17,038 nucleotides of DNA from an uncultured Bacilli bacterium (GTDB lineage: Bacteria; Bacillota_I; Bacilli_A; RF39; UBA660), in assembly GCA_910578855.1 (NCBI GenBank), contig CAJTRV010000033.1, positions 1 to 17,038 on the forward strand, read 5' to 3'. The stretch's first letter is position 1. Each line of letters begins with the position of its first letter. The notes under the pieces are model-generated. The model was not told the origin of the DNA and did not search any database. It saw only the letters and a list, made by a program, of their open reading frames with translations. Below are positions 6,522 through 13,519 of the stretch, one piece after another. The position numbers and the translations under genes were made by a program.

Positions 6522-8561
6522 TTATGCACGCTTATGGATTCGTAACGTATTTAGAATCGTTAGTAAGGTTACTCCAACATCGGCAAATACCGCAAGCCAA
6601 ATGGTCGTAAAACCAAGTACTCCACATAATAGAATCACTCCCTTAACAAGAAGCGCAAATAAAATATTAAACCATATAATTCGTTTGGTATGGGTAGCAA
6701 TTTGAATCGCCGATATCAATTTGGTAACATCATCATTCATAATGACAACATCACTCGCTTCAATCGCTGCATCGCTTCCGATTCCTCCCATACTAACACC
6801 TAAGGAAGCAGTCGTTAAAACAAGAGCGTCATTGATTCCATCGCCGACAAACATCACGGTTTGGTGTTCCATTAACTTCTCGACAATCGCCGCTTTTTGA
6901 TCTGGTAGGACGGAGGCATGGTACTTGGTAATCCCAATTTGATGACAGACCTGTTCGACTTGTTTCACATGGTCCCCAGATACGACAACCAAATGTTGTA
7001 GTCCCCATTCTTTTAACGTACTAATCATTTCCTTTACTCCGGGCTTAATTTGATCGGCAATGGCCAAATATCCGATATATTGATCATTACGAGCAACATA
7101 GACAATGGTTCCTGCATGTTTAGCATCCGGAACGAGAATCTGTTTTTCCTTCATCCATTTCTGGTTTCCAACCATGATATAGTCCACTCCGACCTCGGCA
7201 GCGACTCCTTTCCCACTATATTCCTGATAATGATGAATATTGTCATGATCAATTTCGCCTCCATAATAGTCTAAAATTGATGCGGCGATCGGATGGGTAG
7301 AACCAGATTCAACCTGGGCTGCCATCTCTACCAAGGCCTCTATCGACACCTCACCGTGTTCTGCTACCGCAACCGCTGTGACGGCAAATTTACCACACGT
7401 AAGGGTTCCCGTTTTATCGAAGACAATCGTATCAATTTGTGGAAGCATCTCTAAAGCATCGCTACCCTTCATAAGAATTCCTGCGCGTGATGCAGCTCCA
7501 ATTCCAGAAAAAAAGCCTAAGGGAATACTGATTACCAGTGCACAGGGGCAGGAAATTACCAGAAACACCAATGCCTTATAAAAATATTCTGAAAAAGACG
7601 CTCCAAATAAAGTAGGAATGAGACAAATCATTACGGCCAAGAATACCACAACTGGTGTATATAGTTTCGCAAACCGTGTAATAAAGCGTTCTGTATGCGC
7701 TTTTTTTTCGGTCGCATGTTCAATGAGATTCAAAATAGTACTGGCCATACTATCTGCAGCTGTTTTTTCTACCTCAATTCGCAATAAACCTGAGACATTG
7801 ACACAACCACTTAAAACACGATCTTGAATGGTTACCGCTCTTAAAACAGACTCCCCTGTCAGCATCGATGAATCAATCGTCGATTTTCCATCGATAATTA
7901 TGCCATCAGCCGGGATCTTTTCCCCAGGCTTACAAATAATTTGATCCCCCACCTTTAACACATCAGGATCAACTTTCTTGGTGATATGTTGAACCACTAA
8001 ATTCGCATAACTGCTTTTCATATCGACAAGCTCAGTAATGGATTGTCGTGAGCGGTTAACCGCCTGCTTTTGAACATATTCGCCAATCTGAAAGAATAAC
8101 ATTACAGCTACTCCTTCCGGATATTCCCCGATTGCAAAAGCACCAATGGTCGCAATTGACATTAGAAAAAATTCATCAAATACGTGTCCCTTGATTATAT
8201 TTTTTAAAGACTTCCACAAGATATCATAACCAATCACAAGATAACTAATTCCTAGCAAAAGCAAAGAATGATTCCATACAATTCCTCCTAAAAAGAACAA
8301 TGAAGCTAACAAAATTCGCATCATCATGATCGTTATCTTTGGCTTTTCATGGAGTGTCACCTCTGGCTCTACTTTATGAATCTCAAGTTCTAACTTCTGC
8401 TTTACTAGTTTTGGATCAAGATCCGTTTCGACCGTTAAGGTTGCGGTGGCAAATGAGACTTTGACACTTTTAAATTCCTTCTTGTGCGACAACTTATTTT
8501 CAAGAGTATTCGCACAATTGGCACAATCTAGACCATGCATTTTAAATTTATATTGTTTCAT
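6522..8561 (-). CDS. cadA: P1B-type heavy-metal efflux ATPase (Zn2+/Cd2+, CadA/ZntA-like)
   Basis: The 679-aa protein has an N-terminal heavy-metal-binding domain with LDCANC (Cys13, Cys16), eight predicted membrane helices, the TGES actuator motif (235-238), the membrane metal site SCPCALV (Cys338, Cys340), the phosphorylated Asp382 in DKTGTLT, the STHPIA His-Pro motif of P1B pumps and the GDGIND hinge. In the last two helices LVKGVILL and ADVGVTLL supply the Lys and Asp typical of the Zn2+/Cd2+/Pb2+ group (P1B-2). It should export divalent soft metals using ATP. It starts at ATG 8559-8561 within the ArsR gene (14-nt overlap, AAGGTGA upstream), so sensor and pump are co-translated. All motifs are intact. 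Exact metal preference cannot be settled by reading alone. Confidence 0.93.
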   Translation of the reverse strand: MKQYKFKMHGLDCANCANTLENKLSHKKEFKSVKVSFATATLTVETDLDPKLVKQKLELEIHKVEPEVTLHEKPKITIMMMRILLASLFFLGGIVWNHSLLLLGISYLVIGYDILWKSLKNIIKGHVFDEFFLMSIATIGAFAIGEYPEGVAVMLFFQIGEYVQKQAVNRSRQSITELVDMKSSYANLVVQHITKKVDPDVLKVGDQIICKPGEKIPADGIIIDGKSTIDSSMLTGESVLRAVTIQDRVLSGCVNVSGLLRIEVEKTAADSMASTILNLIEHATEKKAHTERFITRFAKLYTPVVVFLAVMICLIPTLFGASFSEYFYKALVFLVISCPCALVISIPLGFFSGIGAASRAGILMKGSDALEMLPQIDTIVFDKTGTLTCGKFAVTAVAVAEHGEVSIEALVEMAAQVESGSTHPIAASILDYYGGEIDHDNIHHYQEYSGKGVAAEVGVDYIMVGNQKWMKEKQILVPDAKHAGTIVYVARNDQYIGYLAIADQIKPGVKEMISTLKEWGLQHLVVVSGDHVKQVEQVCHQIGITKYHASVLPDQKAAIVEKLMEHQTVMFVGDGINDALVLTTASLGVSMGGIGSDAAIEASDVVIMNDDVTKLISAIQIATHTKRIIWFNILFALLVKGVILLCGVLGFTTIWLAVFADVGVTLLTILNTLRIHKRA

Positions 8562-8889
8562 CAGTCACCTTCTCACTAATATGTTCCAATCCTTTTTCAA
8601 AGATATCAACGATATGCGCATCACTTAATTGATAAAATACTGTTTTCCCCTCTTTGGTTGCCTGAACCAAATTCATTGCACGCAGCATACTAAGTTGATG
8701 GGAAATCGACGATGGTGTCATCTCTAAGATGGTGGCAATATCACCAACACACATCGGTTGATGAGCTAGTACATCGATCATTCGTAACCGTGTTTCGTCT
8801 CCAAATACTTTAAAAAAGAGCGCTAAATCATTTAACATCTGTTTCGTATGTAATCCCTGAATCATCAGATTTAATTCCTTTTTCTCCAT
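8548..8889 (-). CDS. ArsR/SmtB-family metal-sensing repressor (CzrA/SmtB alpha5 type)
   Basis: The 113-aa winged-helix protein has the ArsR core FKVFGDETRLRMIDVLAHQPMCVGDIATILEMTPSSISHQLSMLRAMNLV followed by a beta-hairpin wing. Its C-terminal helix carries D-A-H-(10 residues)-H-I-S-E, matching exactly the DxH-x10-HxxE/H zinc site of SmtB and CzrA (alpha5). The alpha3 region has a single Cys (MCVGD) rather than the CxC of CadC/ArsR, so sensing through the alpha5 site, hence Zn2+ (or Co2+), is the best inference. Binding of metal releases the DNA and turns on the operon. ATG 8887-8889 follows AGGAGGAATCT. It is the first gene of arsR - efflux ATPase and sits behind a 20-bp operator at 8904-8923. 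Confidence 0.93.
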   Translation of the reverse strand: MEKKELNLMIQGLHTKQMLNDLALFFKVFGDETRLRMIDVLAHQPMCVGDIATILEMTPSSISHQLSMLRAMNLVQATKEGKTVFYQLSDAHIVDIFEKGLEHISEKVTDETI

Positions 8890-8903
8890 AGATTCCTCCT
8901 ATC

Positions 8904-8923
8904 ATATGAATAATTGTTCATAT
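8904..8923 (-). promoter_or_regulatory. ArsR/SmtB-type operator
   Basis: A 20-bp inverted repeat, ATATGAA(C/T)AATT(A/G)TTCATAT, has only two mismatched positions and matches the TGAAxA-TTATTCA class of operator bound by SmtB/CzrA-type repressors. It lies just downstream of the -10 box, at and beyond the expected transcription start, so a bound repressor would block initiation. Confidence 0.8.
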
Positions 8924-8927
8924 ATTC

Positions 8928-8956
8928 ATTATATGCGATATGACGAAAAAGATCAA
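8928..8956 (-). promoter_or_regulatory. Promoter of the arsR - metal efflux operon
   Basis: TTGATC (8951-8956) and TATAAT (8928-8933) are 17 bp apart on the minus strand. The -35 box lies in the U-rich tail of the dgkA terminator, so the two units are packed with no spare DNA. Confidence 0.75.
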
Positions 8957-8985
8957 GAAAAAAGAAATACATTTTTATATTTCTT
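8956..8985 (-). terminator. Intrinsic terminator of the dedA-PAP2-dgkA operon
   Basis: A perfect 8-bp stem AAGAAATA/TATTTCTT (8962-8969 with 8978-8985) has an 8-nt loop and is followed by U-rich sequence in the transcript. The upstream arm contains most of the dgkA stop codon (8984-8986). The stem is A/T-rich, so it may leak. Confidence 0.6.
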
Positions 8986-9382
8986 AAAATAACGTTTCTA
9001 GTTGGTCGATTAGTTTGGGTATGAAAATAAGGAAACCAATCATCGCTGATATCATTGCTAGAACAAGGACTGCCCCGGCCGCAGTATCTTTCGCAAGCTT
9101 GGCTTTCGGATGAATATTGGGCATACACAAATCAATCGTCGTTTCAATCGCTGTATTCATCAGCTCGGCTGAAAGTACGAGGCCAAAGAGAATCATGCAG
9201 ATCAGCCATTCGTTAGTCGTAATCTGAAAGAATACCCCTCCTAGGACAACCAAACATAAAATGGCAACATGAATCTTCATATTTTGCTCACTTTGAAAAC
9301 AAGCACCAATCCCTTCAAACGCATGTTTAAAACTATTCCGTAAACGTTTCTGTTCTTTTTGAAATTTCTTTTTACCTAACAT
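8984..9382 (-). CDS. dgkA: DgkA-family lipid kinase, probably undecaprenol kinase
   Basis: The 132-aa protein has the DgkA pattern: RNSFKHAFEGIGACFQSEQNMKIH near the N-terminus, then three membrane helices, with the signature SAELMNTAIETTIDL and HPKAKLAKDTAAGAVL. In Gram-positive bacteria members of this family phosphorylate undecaprenol with ATP to give undecaprenyl phosphate; E. coli DgkA uses diacylglycerol. The neighbouring UndPP phosphatase-like and DedA genes favour undecaprenol here (inference). The start is ATG 9380-9382, inside the end of the PAP2 gene (11-nt overlap) and preceded by AAGGGG. Upstream in-frame starts would run deep into PAP2 and have no ribosome site. It is the last gene of the operon, with the terminator hairpin taking in its stop codon. 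Confidence 0.9.
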   Translation of the reverse strand: MLGKKKFQKEQKRLRNSFKHAFEGIGACFQSEQNMKIHVAILCLVVLGGVFFQITTNEWLICMILFGLVLSAELMNTAIETTIDLCMPNIHPKAKLAKDTAAGAVLVLAMISAMIGFLIFIPKLIDQLETLF

Positions 9383-10013
9383 CCTGTTTCCCCTTCTTAT
9401 TATCGTATTTTCTAGCAAACGTGGTAAGAAGAATCACATAAGCAAGTGATAAACTAGCGCCAGCAATCACATCACTCGCATAATGAACTCCTAAATATAT
9501 TCTACTAATTCCAACGCCAATTATGATACAACCTAGCACAATACTTGCCCCTATTTTACGCCACTTTGGTTGTTGTGATTGAAAAATCAAATAAATCAGA
9601 AACCCATAAAAGGCAACTGAGACCATCGCATGCCCACTTGGAAAGCTAAAACCACTTTCTTTGATAAGCGCAATATCGAGTGGTCGCGGGCGGGAAAAAG
9701 CCATCTTTAATAGAACATTACATCCGAACACAATTCCCAAATTAGCAACAATCAACAGGCGATTACGCCGGCTATGAACCAAATAAAAAGTAATTAGTCC
9801 GATGATGACAAAGGCTTCTAAATTTCCAAACCGCGTTAGTAGTTTAAATACGTTGGTCACCCGCTCATTCATAATCGTTGTTAAAGCTTGATAGATATAT
9901 TCATCAAACCACAAAGGATCTTTACTCCCTATTTGATGGGCAAATAAAAGAAACATACAAATACAACTACCAAATAAAAGCCATTTTCCATATAGCCGCC
10001 AATTATACTTCAT
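9372..10013 (-). CDS. PAP2-family membrane phosphatase, probably undecaprenyl-diphosphatase
   Basis: The 213-aa integral membrane protein carries all three PAP2 motifs: K-x6-RP (KMAFSRPRP), PSGH (FPSGHAM) and SR-x5-H-x3-D (SRIYLGVHYASD), with the catalytic His in the third. About six membrane helices place the site on the outer face. The family includes BcrC/YwoA-type undecaprenyl-pyrophosphatases, which recycle the lipid carrier and give bacitracin tolerance, and PgpB-like lipid phosphatases. Its position between dedA and dgkA favours a carrier-recycling role (inference). ATG 10011-10013, with AGGAGATAACC upstream, overlaps the end of dedA by 11 nt; a longer in-frame start at 10058 lacks a ribosome site. 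The gene end likewise overlaps dgkA by 11 nt. Confidence 0.9.
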   Translation of the reverse strand: MKYNWRLYGKWLLFGSCICMFLLFAHQIGSKDPLWFDEYIYQALTTIMNERVTNVFKLLTRFGNLEAFVIIGLITFYLVHSRRNRLLIVANLGIVFGCNVLLKMAFSRPRPLDIALIKESGFSFPSGHAMVSVAFYGFLIYLIFQSQQPKWRKIGASIVLGCIIIGVGISRIYLGVHYASDVIAGASLSLAYVILLTTFARKYDNKKGKQDVR

Positions 10014-10629
10014 GGTTATCTCCTGCCTTCTTTTTATGATCATAAATAATAACACCAATCACTAGTAAGACTCCTAGCAAAAATAAAGCGGCCTTCGCAT
10101 AATAATTCATAAAGGCAACAATCTGGGTCCAATTCGATCCCATGACGCGTCCAAGAATTACCAAAACACTATTCCAAATGGCTGTTCCAACGCTCGTATA
10201 AAGTACAAATTTCAAAAAAGGCATCTCACTCATTCCCGCCGGAATTGAAATAAGGCTTCGAACAATCGGGACAAAACGACAGAAAAAGACCGTTTTTGCT
10301 CCTTTGGTATCAAACCAATGATCGGCTTTTTCAATATCTTTCTTTTTTAATCGCAAGAGTTTCCCAAGCCGGCCCTCGATGATCCGCTCTAACCGTTCTT
10401 TATTTAATAATTTTCCCAAAGCGTATAAAACAATCGCACCTAAAACCGAGCCAATGGTCGCAAATAAAATAACTAAGATGACATTCATCGAAGTATAGGT
10501 TGTCATAAAGCCCCCAAATGTTAAAATTACTTCCGAGGGAATGGGCGGAAATATATTTTCAACTGCAATTAATAATAAAATTCCCCAATAACCAAACTGA
10601 TTCATAAACTGAATAATAATTTCTTGCAT
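10003..10629 (-). CDS. dedA: DedA-family membrane protein (possible undecaprenyl-phosphate flippase)
   Basis: The 208-aa polytopic protein has the DedA/SNARE-associated signature: an N-terminal re-entrant segment with ENIFPPIPSEVIL, and the central F-x-R-F-x-P-x-x-R-x-x-x-S-x-P-A-G-x-x-x-M block (FFCRFVPIVRSLISIPAGMSEM), then two C-terminal helices. Members such as UptA have been shown to return undecaprenyl phosphate to the inner leaflet; others act on phosphatidylethanolamine or affect proton homeostasis. The two genes overlapping downstream, PAP2 phosphatase and undecaprenol kinase-like, fit the undecaprenyl-phosphate role. It is the first gene of the operon, behind an extended -10 promoter at 10677-10685. 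The start ATG 10627-10629 has only a weak nearby GAG; the better AAAGGA lies about 22 nt upstream of it. Confidence 0.9.
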   Translation of the reverse strand: MQEIIIQFMNQFGYWGILLLIAVENIFPPIPSEVILTFGGFMTTYTSMNVILVILFATIGSVLGAIVLYALGKLLNKERLERIIEGRLGKLLRLKKKDIEKADHWFDTKGAKTVFFCRFVPIVRSLISIPAGMSEMPFLKFVLYTSVGTAIWNSVLVILGRVMGSNWTQIVAFMNYYAKAALFLLGVLLVIGVIIYDHKKKAGDNHEV

Positions 10630-10638
10630 AGTTCTCTT

Positions 10639-10651
10639 AATCGAAACGATT
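10639..10651 (-). promoter_or_regulatory. Small hairpin between Shine-Dalgarno and dedA start
   Basis: AATCG-TTT-CGATT, a perfect 5-bp stem with a 3-nt loop, sits between GAAAGG (10652-10657 on the plus strand as its complement) and the ATG at 10629. Folding would bring the distant Shine-Dalgarno closer to the start. The functional meaning is inference. Confidence 0.35.
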
Positions 10652-10676
10652 CCTTTCTTATGTTTGTTACTATTTT

Positions 10677-10685
10677 ATTATAACA
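10677..10685 (-). promoter_or_regulatory. Extended -10 promoter of dedA-PAP2-dgkA
   Basis: TGTTATAAT on the minus strand is a perfect extended -10 (TATAAT 10677-10682). No good -35 is seen 16-18 bp upstream. The leader to the dedA ATG would be about 40 nt. Confidence 0.55.
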
Positions 10686-10712
10686 CACCCATGTCTTAGA
10701 ATACCTGTTTTT

Positions 10713-10735
10713 AGAAAAAAGAGTTATAAACCCTT
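10713..10735 (-). terminator. Intrinsic terminator of the P2-type ATPase gene
   Basis: AAGGGU-UUAUA-ACUCUU (arms 10730-10735 and 10719-10724, one G-U pair) is followed by a U run in the transcript. It begins five bases after the TAG stop of the ATPase gene. Confidence 0.65.
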
Positions 10736-10740
10736 ATTCT

Positions 10741-13392
10741 CTATGTATAACGAATATATTTGTATAACTCCATCGTAATTAAAATGGTGACAGAGATCGC
10801 AAATAATTTTAACAAGTCAATTAAAGGAACTGTACTCGTCTGTAAGAAAGCACTTAAGAAAGGCACTTCCATCACGATAAATTGTAGAAGAATAGAACCG
10901 ACAATGCTTACGATAATAAGCGGATTAGACCACATGGCTATTTTCGTAATAGAACGTTTTTCACTCCGACAATTTAAAACATGCATGTTCTGCATAAAGA
11001 CCATAAGGGCCATCATATAGCCACGAGCAACTACGACATCCATTCCAAGAACATTGATTAAATAGGCCCAAACCCCAAAGACGACAAGGCCAATGGTCGC
11101 ACCAGCCACCACTACTTCGGATAATAATTCATGATTAAAAATCGATTCCTTAGGACTACGTGGGGATTCCTTCATAATCCCTGGCTCTGTTCGTTCAAAA
11201 GAAAGGGCAAAGTCTTGTAACCCATCGGTTACAATGTTTAGCCATAACAGTTGAATTGCCACCAGGGGCATTGGTAAATTAAATAAGATTGAAAGAACAA
11301 AGAACATGACCTCAGCAAGACCACACGATAATAACATGTAACTGACTTTGCGAATATTGCTGTAAGCAGTTCGCCCCTCTTCTATTCCGGCGGCGATCGA
11401 TTTAAAATTATCATCGATCATAATCATAGAAGCTGTTTCCTTCGCGACATCGGTTCCACTTCCCATGGCAATTCCGATATTCGCACTTCGGATAGCAGGG
11501 GCATCATTGACACCATCTCCCGTAACCGCAATAAATTCTCCTTGACGTTTATATGATTCAATAATTTCTAGCTTTTCTACTGGTGTCACACGGGTAAATA
11601 CCCGTTTTTGCTGGACAAAACGGTCAAACTCATCGGGACCTTGTTTTAAATAACGTGCCACTTCTTCCTCAGTCGCTACTTCTATATAGGTCGACACTAG
11701 ACCCAACTCTTTGGCAATTGTAAATGCCGTCAACGGATGATCCCCTGTCACCATGACCACTTTTATTCCAGCTTCAGCACATGTTTGAATAGAGGTTTTG
11801 GCCTCGACCCGGATTGGATCGATAAAGGCCACCATTCCCTCAAATGTCAAATGATGAATATCACCACTTTCATAATATTCTTTGGCTTTAAAATTTGGAA
11901 TAATCCCATCCGCAATGGCAATCACCCGGTACCCTTCTTCTGCCAGGGTCTCATTTTGTTTCATCAATTGTTCTGATCGAACACCTTCTTTTTTACCAAA
12001 CATTCGCATCGTATCTGTAAAAGCAATGACTGTCTCGATTGAACCTTTGACAGTACAATGTACTTCATGGCCCCAACGATAGAAAACCGCTGAATATTGA
12101 TTCTCCGATTCATAGGGAATTGTTCCAATGATTTCAATATCATCGGTTTTTACTTTGGCTTTCGAAGCAAGCGCAAGAAAAGCAATATCGATGGAATCCC
12201 CATAGCTTTGCCATTGCTGGTTCTGATATTCGAGACGTGCTTCATTGTTAATCATTCCAAGACGTAAGAGCTGTTTGGCAAGTTTCATATCAGCTCCCGC
12301 CTGGGGAATAATTTCCCCTTCCCCTTGATAACCAGTCCCAGTAACGTCAAAAAACATCCCATCTGGCAACAAGATTTTCCGAGCTGTTTGCTCATCCACT
12401 GTGAGGGTCCCTGTTTTATCACTTGCAATCACTGTACAACTTCCAAGACTCTCTACTGCATTTAATTTTTTCACGATAACATTTCGTTTGCTCATACGAT
12501 TGGAAGCAATGGTGAGTGCCATCGTTAAAGCTAGTGGCAACCCTTCTGGCATTGCTGATACGGACAAAGCAATCACCGATAAAAAAATCTCACTTCCGGA
12601 AACGTGTTTATATAACAATAAGACAGCAATCATCACCGCTACTATGACAATCAAAAGACTGATTTGTTTTGAAAACTTTTCCATTCGTATGGTTAAAGGT
12701 GATTTGGTCTCTTTGGTCATTGTCACTTTATCAGCTATTTTACCAATCTCTGTTTGTAAAGCAGTTGCGACAACAATTCCTAATCCCCGCCCCGTTACAA
12801 TTGAAGTTCCAGCATATACCATATTCTTACGGTCAACCATCGGAACATCTGGTTCTTCAAGCAAATTCTGTTTATAAACGTTGGCACTTTCGCCCGTTAA
12901 AATCGATTCATCGACTTGTAAATTATTACTACGTATCATTCGCATATCGGCACTAACCTTATCACCCGACTCCAGCAAAACAAGATCACCAAGAACGAGT
13001 TCACTAGAATCGATTTCCCTTTCCTGATTGTCCCGTAACACCTTGACGTTTACCTTGATGAGATTCGATAAACTTTCCGCATTTTTTCCGGCTTTCCATT
13101 CCTGAAACGTCCCCATGATAAGATCAATCACAATGATAAAAATAATTGCCCAAGCATCAATTATTTCACCAATCATAAATGAAAAGATAACAGTAATTAC
13201 CAATAATATTACAATAGGATCGGTAAATTGCCGCGCTAAGATGCGTAAAAAATGATCATGATGATGCCGTGGTAACTCATTTTTCCCATATTGTTTTAAA
13301 CGGGCCTTAGCTTCCGTTGAAGTTAGTCCCATCTTCGTCGTTTGAAGCTGTTTTACAACTTCTTCGATTGTTAACGAATGCCATAATTTCAT
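10741..13392 (-). CDS. P2-type cation-transporting ATPase (Ca2+-ATPase-like)
   Basis: The 883-aa pump has the P2 layout: a cation-ATPase N-terminal domain (1-70, KLWHSLTIEEVVKQL), two helices, the actuator TGES (166-169), the M4 site PEGLP (282-286), the phosphorylated Asp325 in DKTGTLT, the nucleotide domain, TGDGVND (624-630) and six C-terminal helices. Ca2+-site residues seen are the M4 Glu, a Glu in M5 (AEV, about 694) and N-x-x-T-D in M6 (719-723). The M5 Asn of SERCA site I is replaced by Gly (SCGLAEV), so at most one canonical Ca2+ site is expected, as in PMCA-like bacterial pumps; Ca2+ transport is inference. M6 reads NIVTDGLQDFALSFE, a variant common in bacterial cation ATPases of uncertain ion. 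The start is ATG 13390-13392 with AAAGGTGAG upstream, not the GTG at 13419. Monocistronic. Confidence 0.88.
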   Translation of the reverse strand: MKLWHSLTIEEVVKQLQTTKMGLTSTEAKARLKQYGKNELPRHHHDHFLRILARQFTDPIVILLVITVIFSFMIGEIIDAWAIIFIIVIDLIMGTFQEWKAGKNAESLSNLIKVNVKVLRDNQEREIDSSELVLGDLVLLESGDKVSADMRMIRSNNLQVDESILTGESANVYKQNLLEEPDVPMVDRKNMVYAGTSIVTGRGLGIVVATALQTEIGKIADKVTMTKETKSPLTIRMEKFSKQISLLIVIVAVMIAVLLLYKHVSGSEIFLSVIALSVSAMPEGLPLALTMALTIASNRMSKRNVIVKKLNAVESLGSCTVIASDKTGTLTVDEQTARKILLPDGMFFDVTGTGYQGEGEIIPQAGADMKLAKQLLRLGMINNEARLEYQNQQWQSYGDSIDIAFLALASKAKVKTDDIEIIGTIPYESENQYSAVFYRWGHEVHCTVKGSIETVIAFTDTMRMFGKKEGVRSEQLMKQNETLAEEGYRVIAIADGIIPNFKAKEYYESGDIHHLTFEGMVAFIDPIRVEAKTSIQTCAEAGIKVVMVTGDHPLTAFTIAKELGLVSTYIEVATEEEVARYLKQGPDEFDRFVQQKRVFTRVTPVEKLEIIESYKRQGEFIAVTGDGVNDAPAIRSANIGIAMGSGTDVAKETASMIMIDDNFKSIAAGIEEGRTAYSNIRKVSYMLLSCGLAEVMFFVLSILFNLPMPLVAIQLLWLNIVTDGLQDFALSFERTEPGIMKESPRSPKESIFNHELLSEVVVAGATIGLVVFGVWAYLINVLGMDVVVARGYMMALMVFMQNMHVLNCRSEKRSITKIAMWSNPLIIVSIVGSILLQFIVMEVPFLSAFLQTSTVPLIDLLKLFAISVTILITMELYKYIRYT

Positions 13393-13407
13393 AGTCTCAC
13401 CTTTATT

Positions 13408-13416
13408 ATTGTAGCA
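13408..13416 (-). promoter_or_regulatory. Possible extended -10 promoter of the P2-type ATPase
   Basis: TGCTACAAT on the minus strand (TACAAT 13408-13413) is a good extended -10, but there is no clear -35. The implied start of transcription would fall almost on the ribosome site, leaving a leader of about 10 nt, so the real promoter could be further upstream. Confidence 0.35.
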
Positions 13417-13428
13417 CACTCAATCTAG

Positions 13429-13487
13429 AAAAAAAAGATACTTTGGTTTATCACATAATTTTCCATCTTCTTATTATTGGTATCTTT
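13429..13487 (-). terminator. Long-loop hairpin plus U8 ahead of the P2-type ATPase gene
   Basis: AAAGATAC and GTATCTTT (13480-13487 and 13434-13441) can form a perfect 8-bp stem around a 38-nt loop. In the transcript the stem is followed by a run of U (plus-strand A 13429-13436). It stands 42 bases ahead of the ATPase start. It may be a second terminator for the upstream operon or a leader attenuator; no known riboswitch class is recognised. Confidence 0.4.
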
Positions 13488-13493
13488 CATCCA

Positions 13494-13519
13494 AGAAAAA
13501 AAGCCATCATCTGTGGCTT
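13494..13519 (-). terminator. Intrinsic terminator of the GNAT-transglutaminase operon, stop codon in the loop
   Basis: AAGCCA-(7 nt)-TGGCTT, a perfect 6-bp stem (13514-13519 with 13501-13506), encloses a loop at 13507-13513 that contains the TGA stop (13507-13509). A run of seven U follows. This supports TGA being read as stop. Confidence 0.85.

Noticed and set aside
8871..9128. Minus-strand frame of 85 codons
   Set aside because: It overlaps dgkA in another frame and runs through the arsR promoter and operator, so it is not a gene.
12401..12877. Plus-strand open frame of 158 codons
   Set aside because: It is antisense to the P2-type ATPase, whose conserved motifs cover the same bases; no ribosome site or recognisable product.
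13393..13493. Known divalent-cation riboswitch (yybP-ykoY or M-box) ahead of the P2-type ATPase
   Set aside because: The conserved sequence blocks of these classes are not seen; only a simple long-loop hairpin is present.
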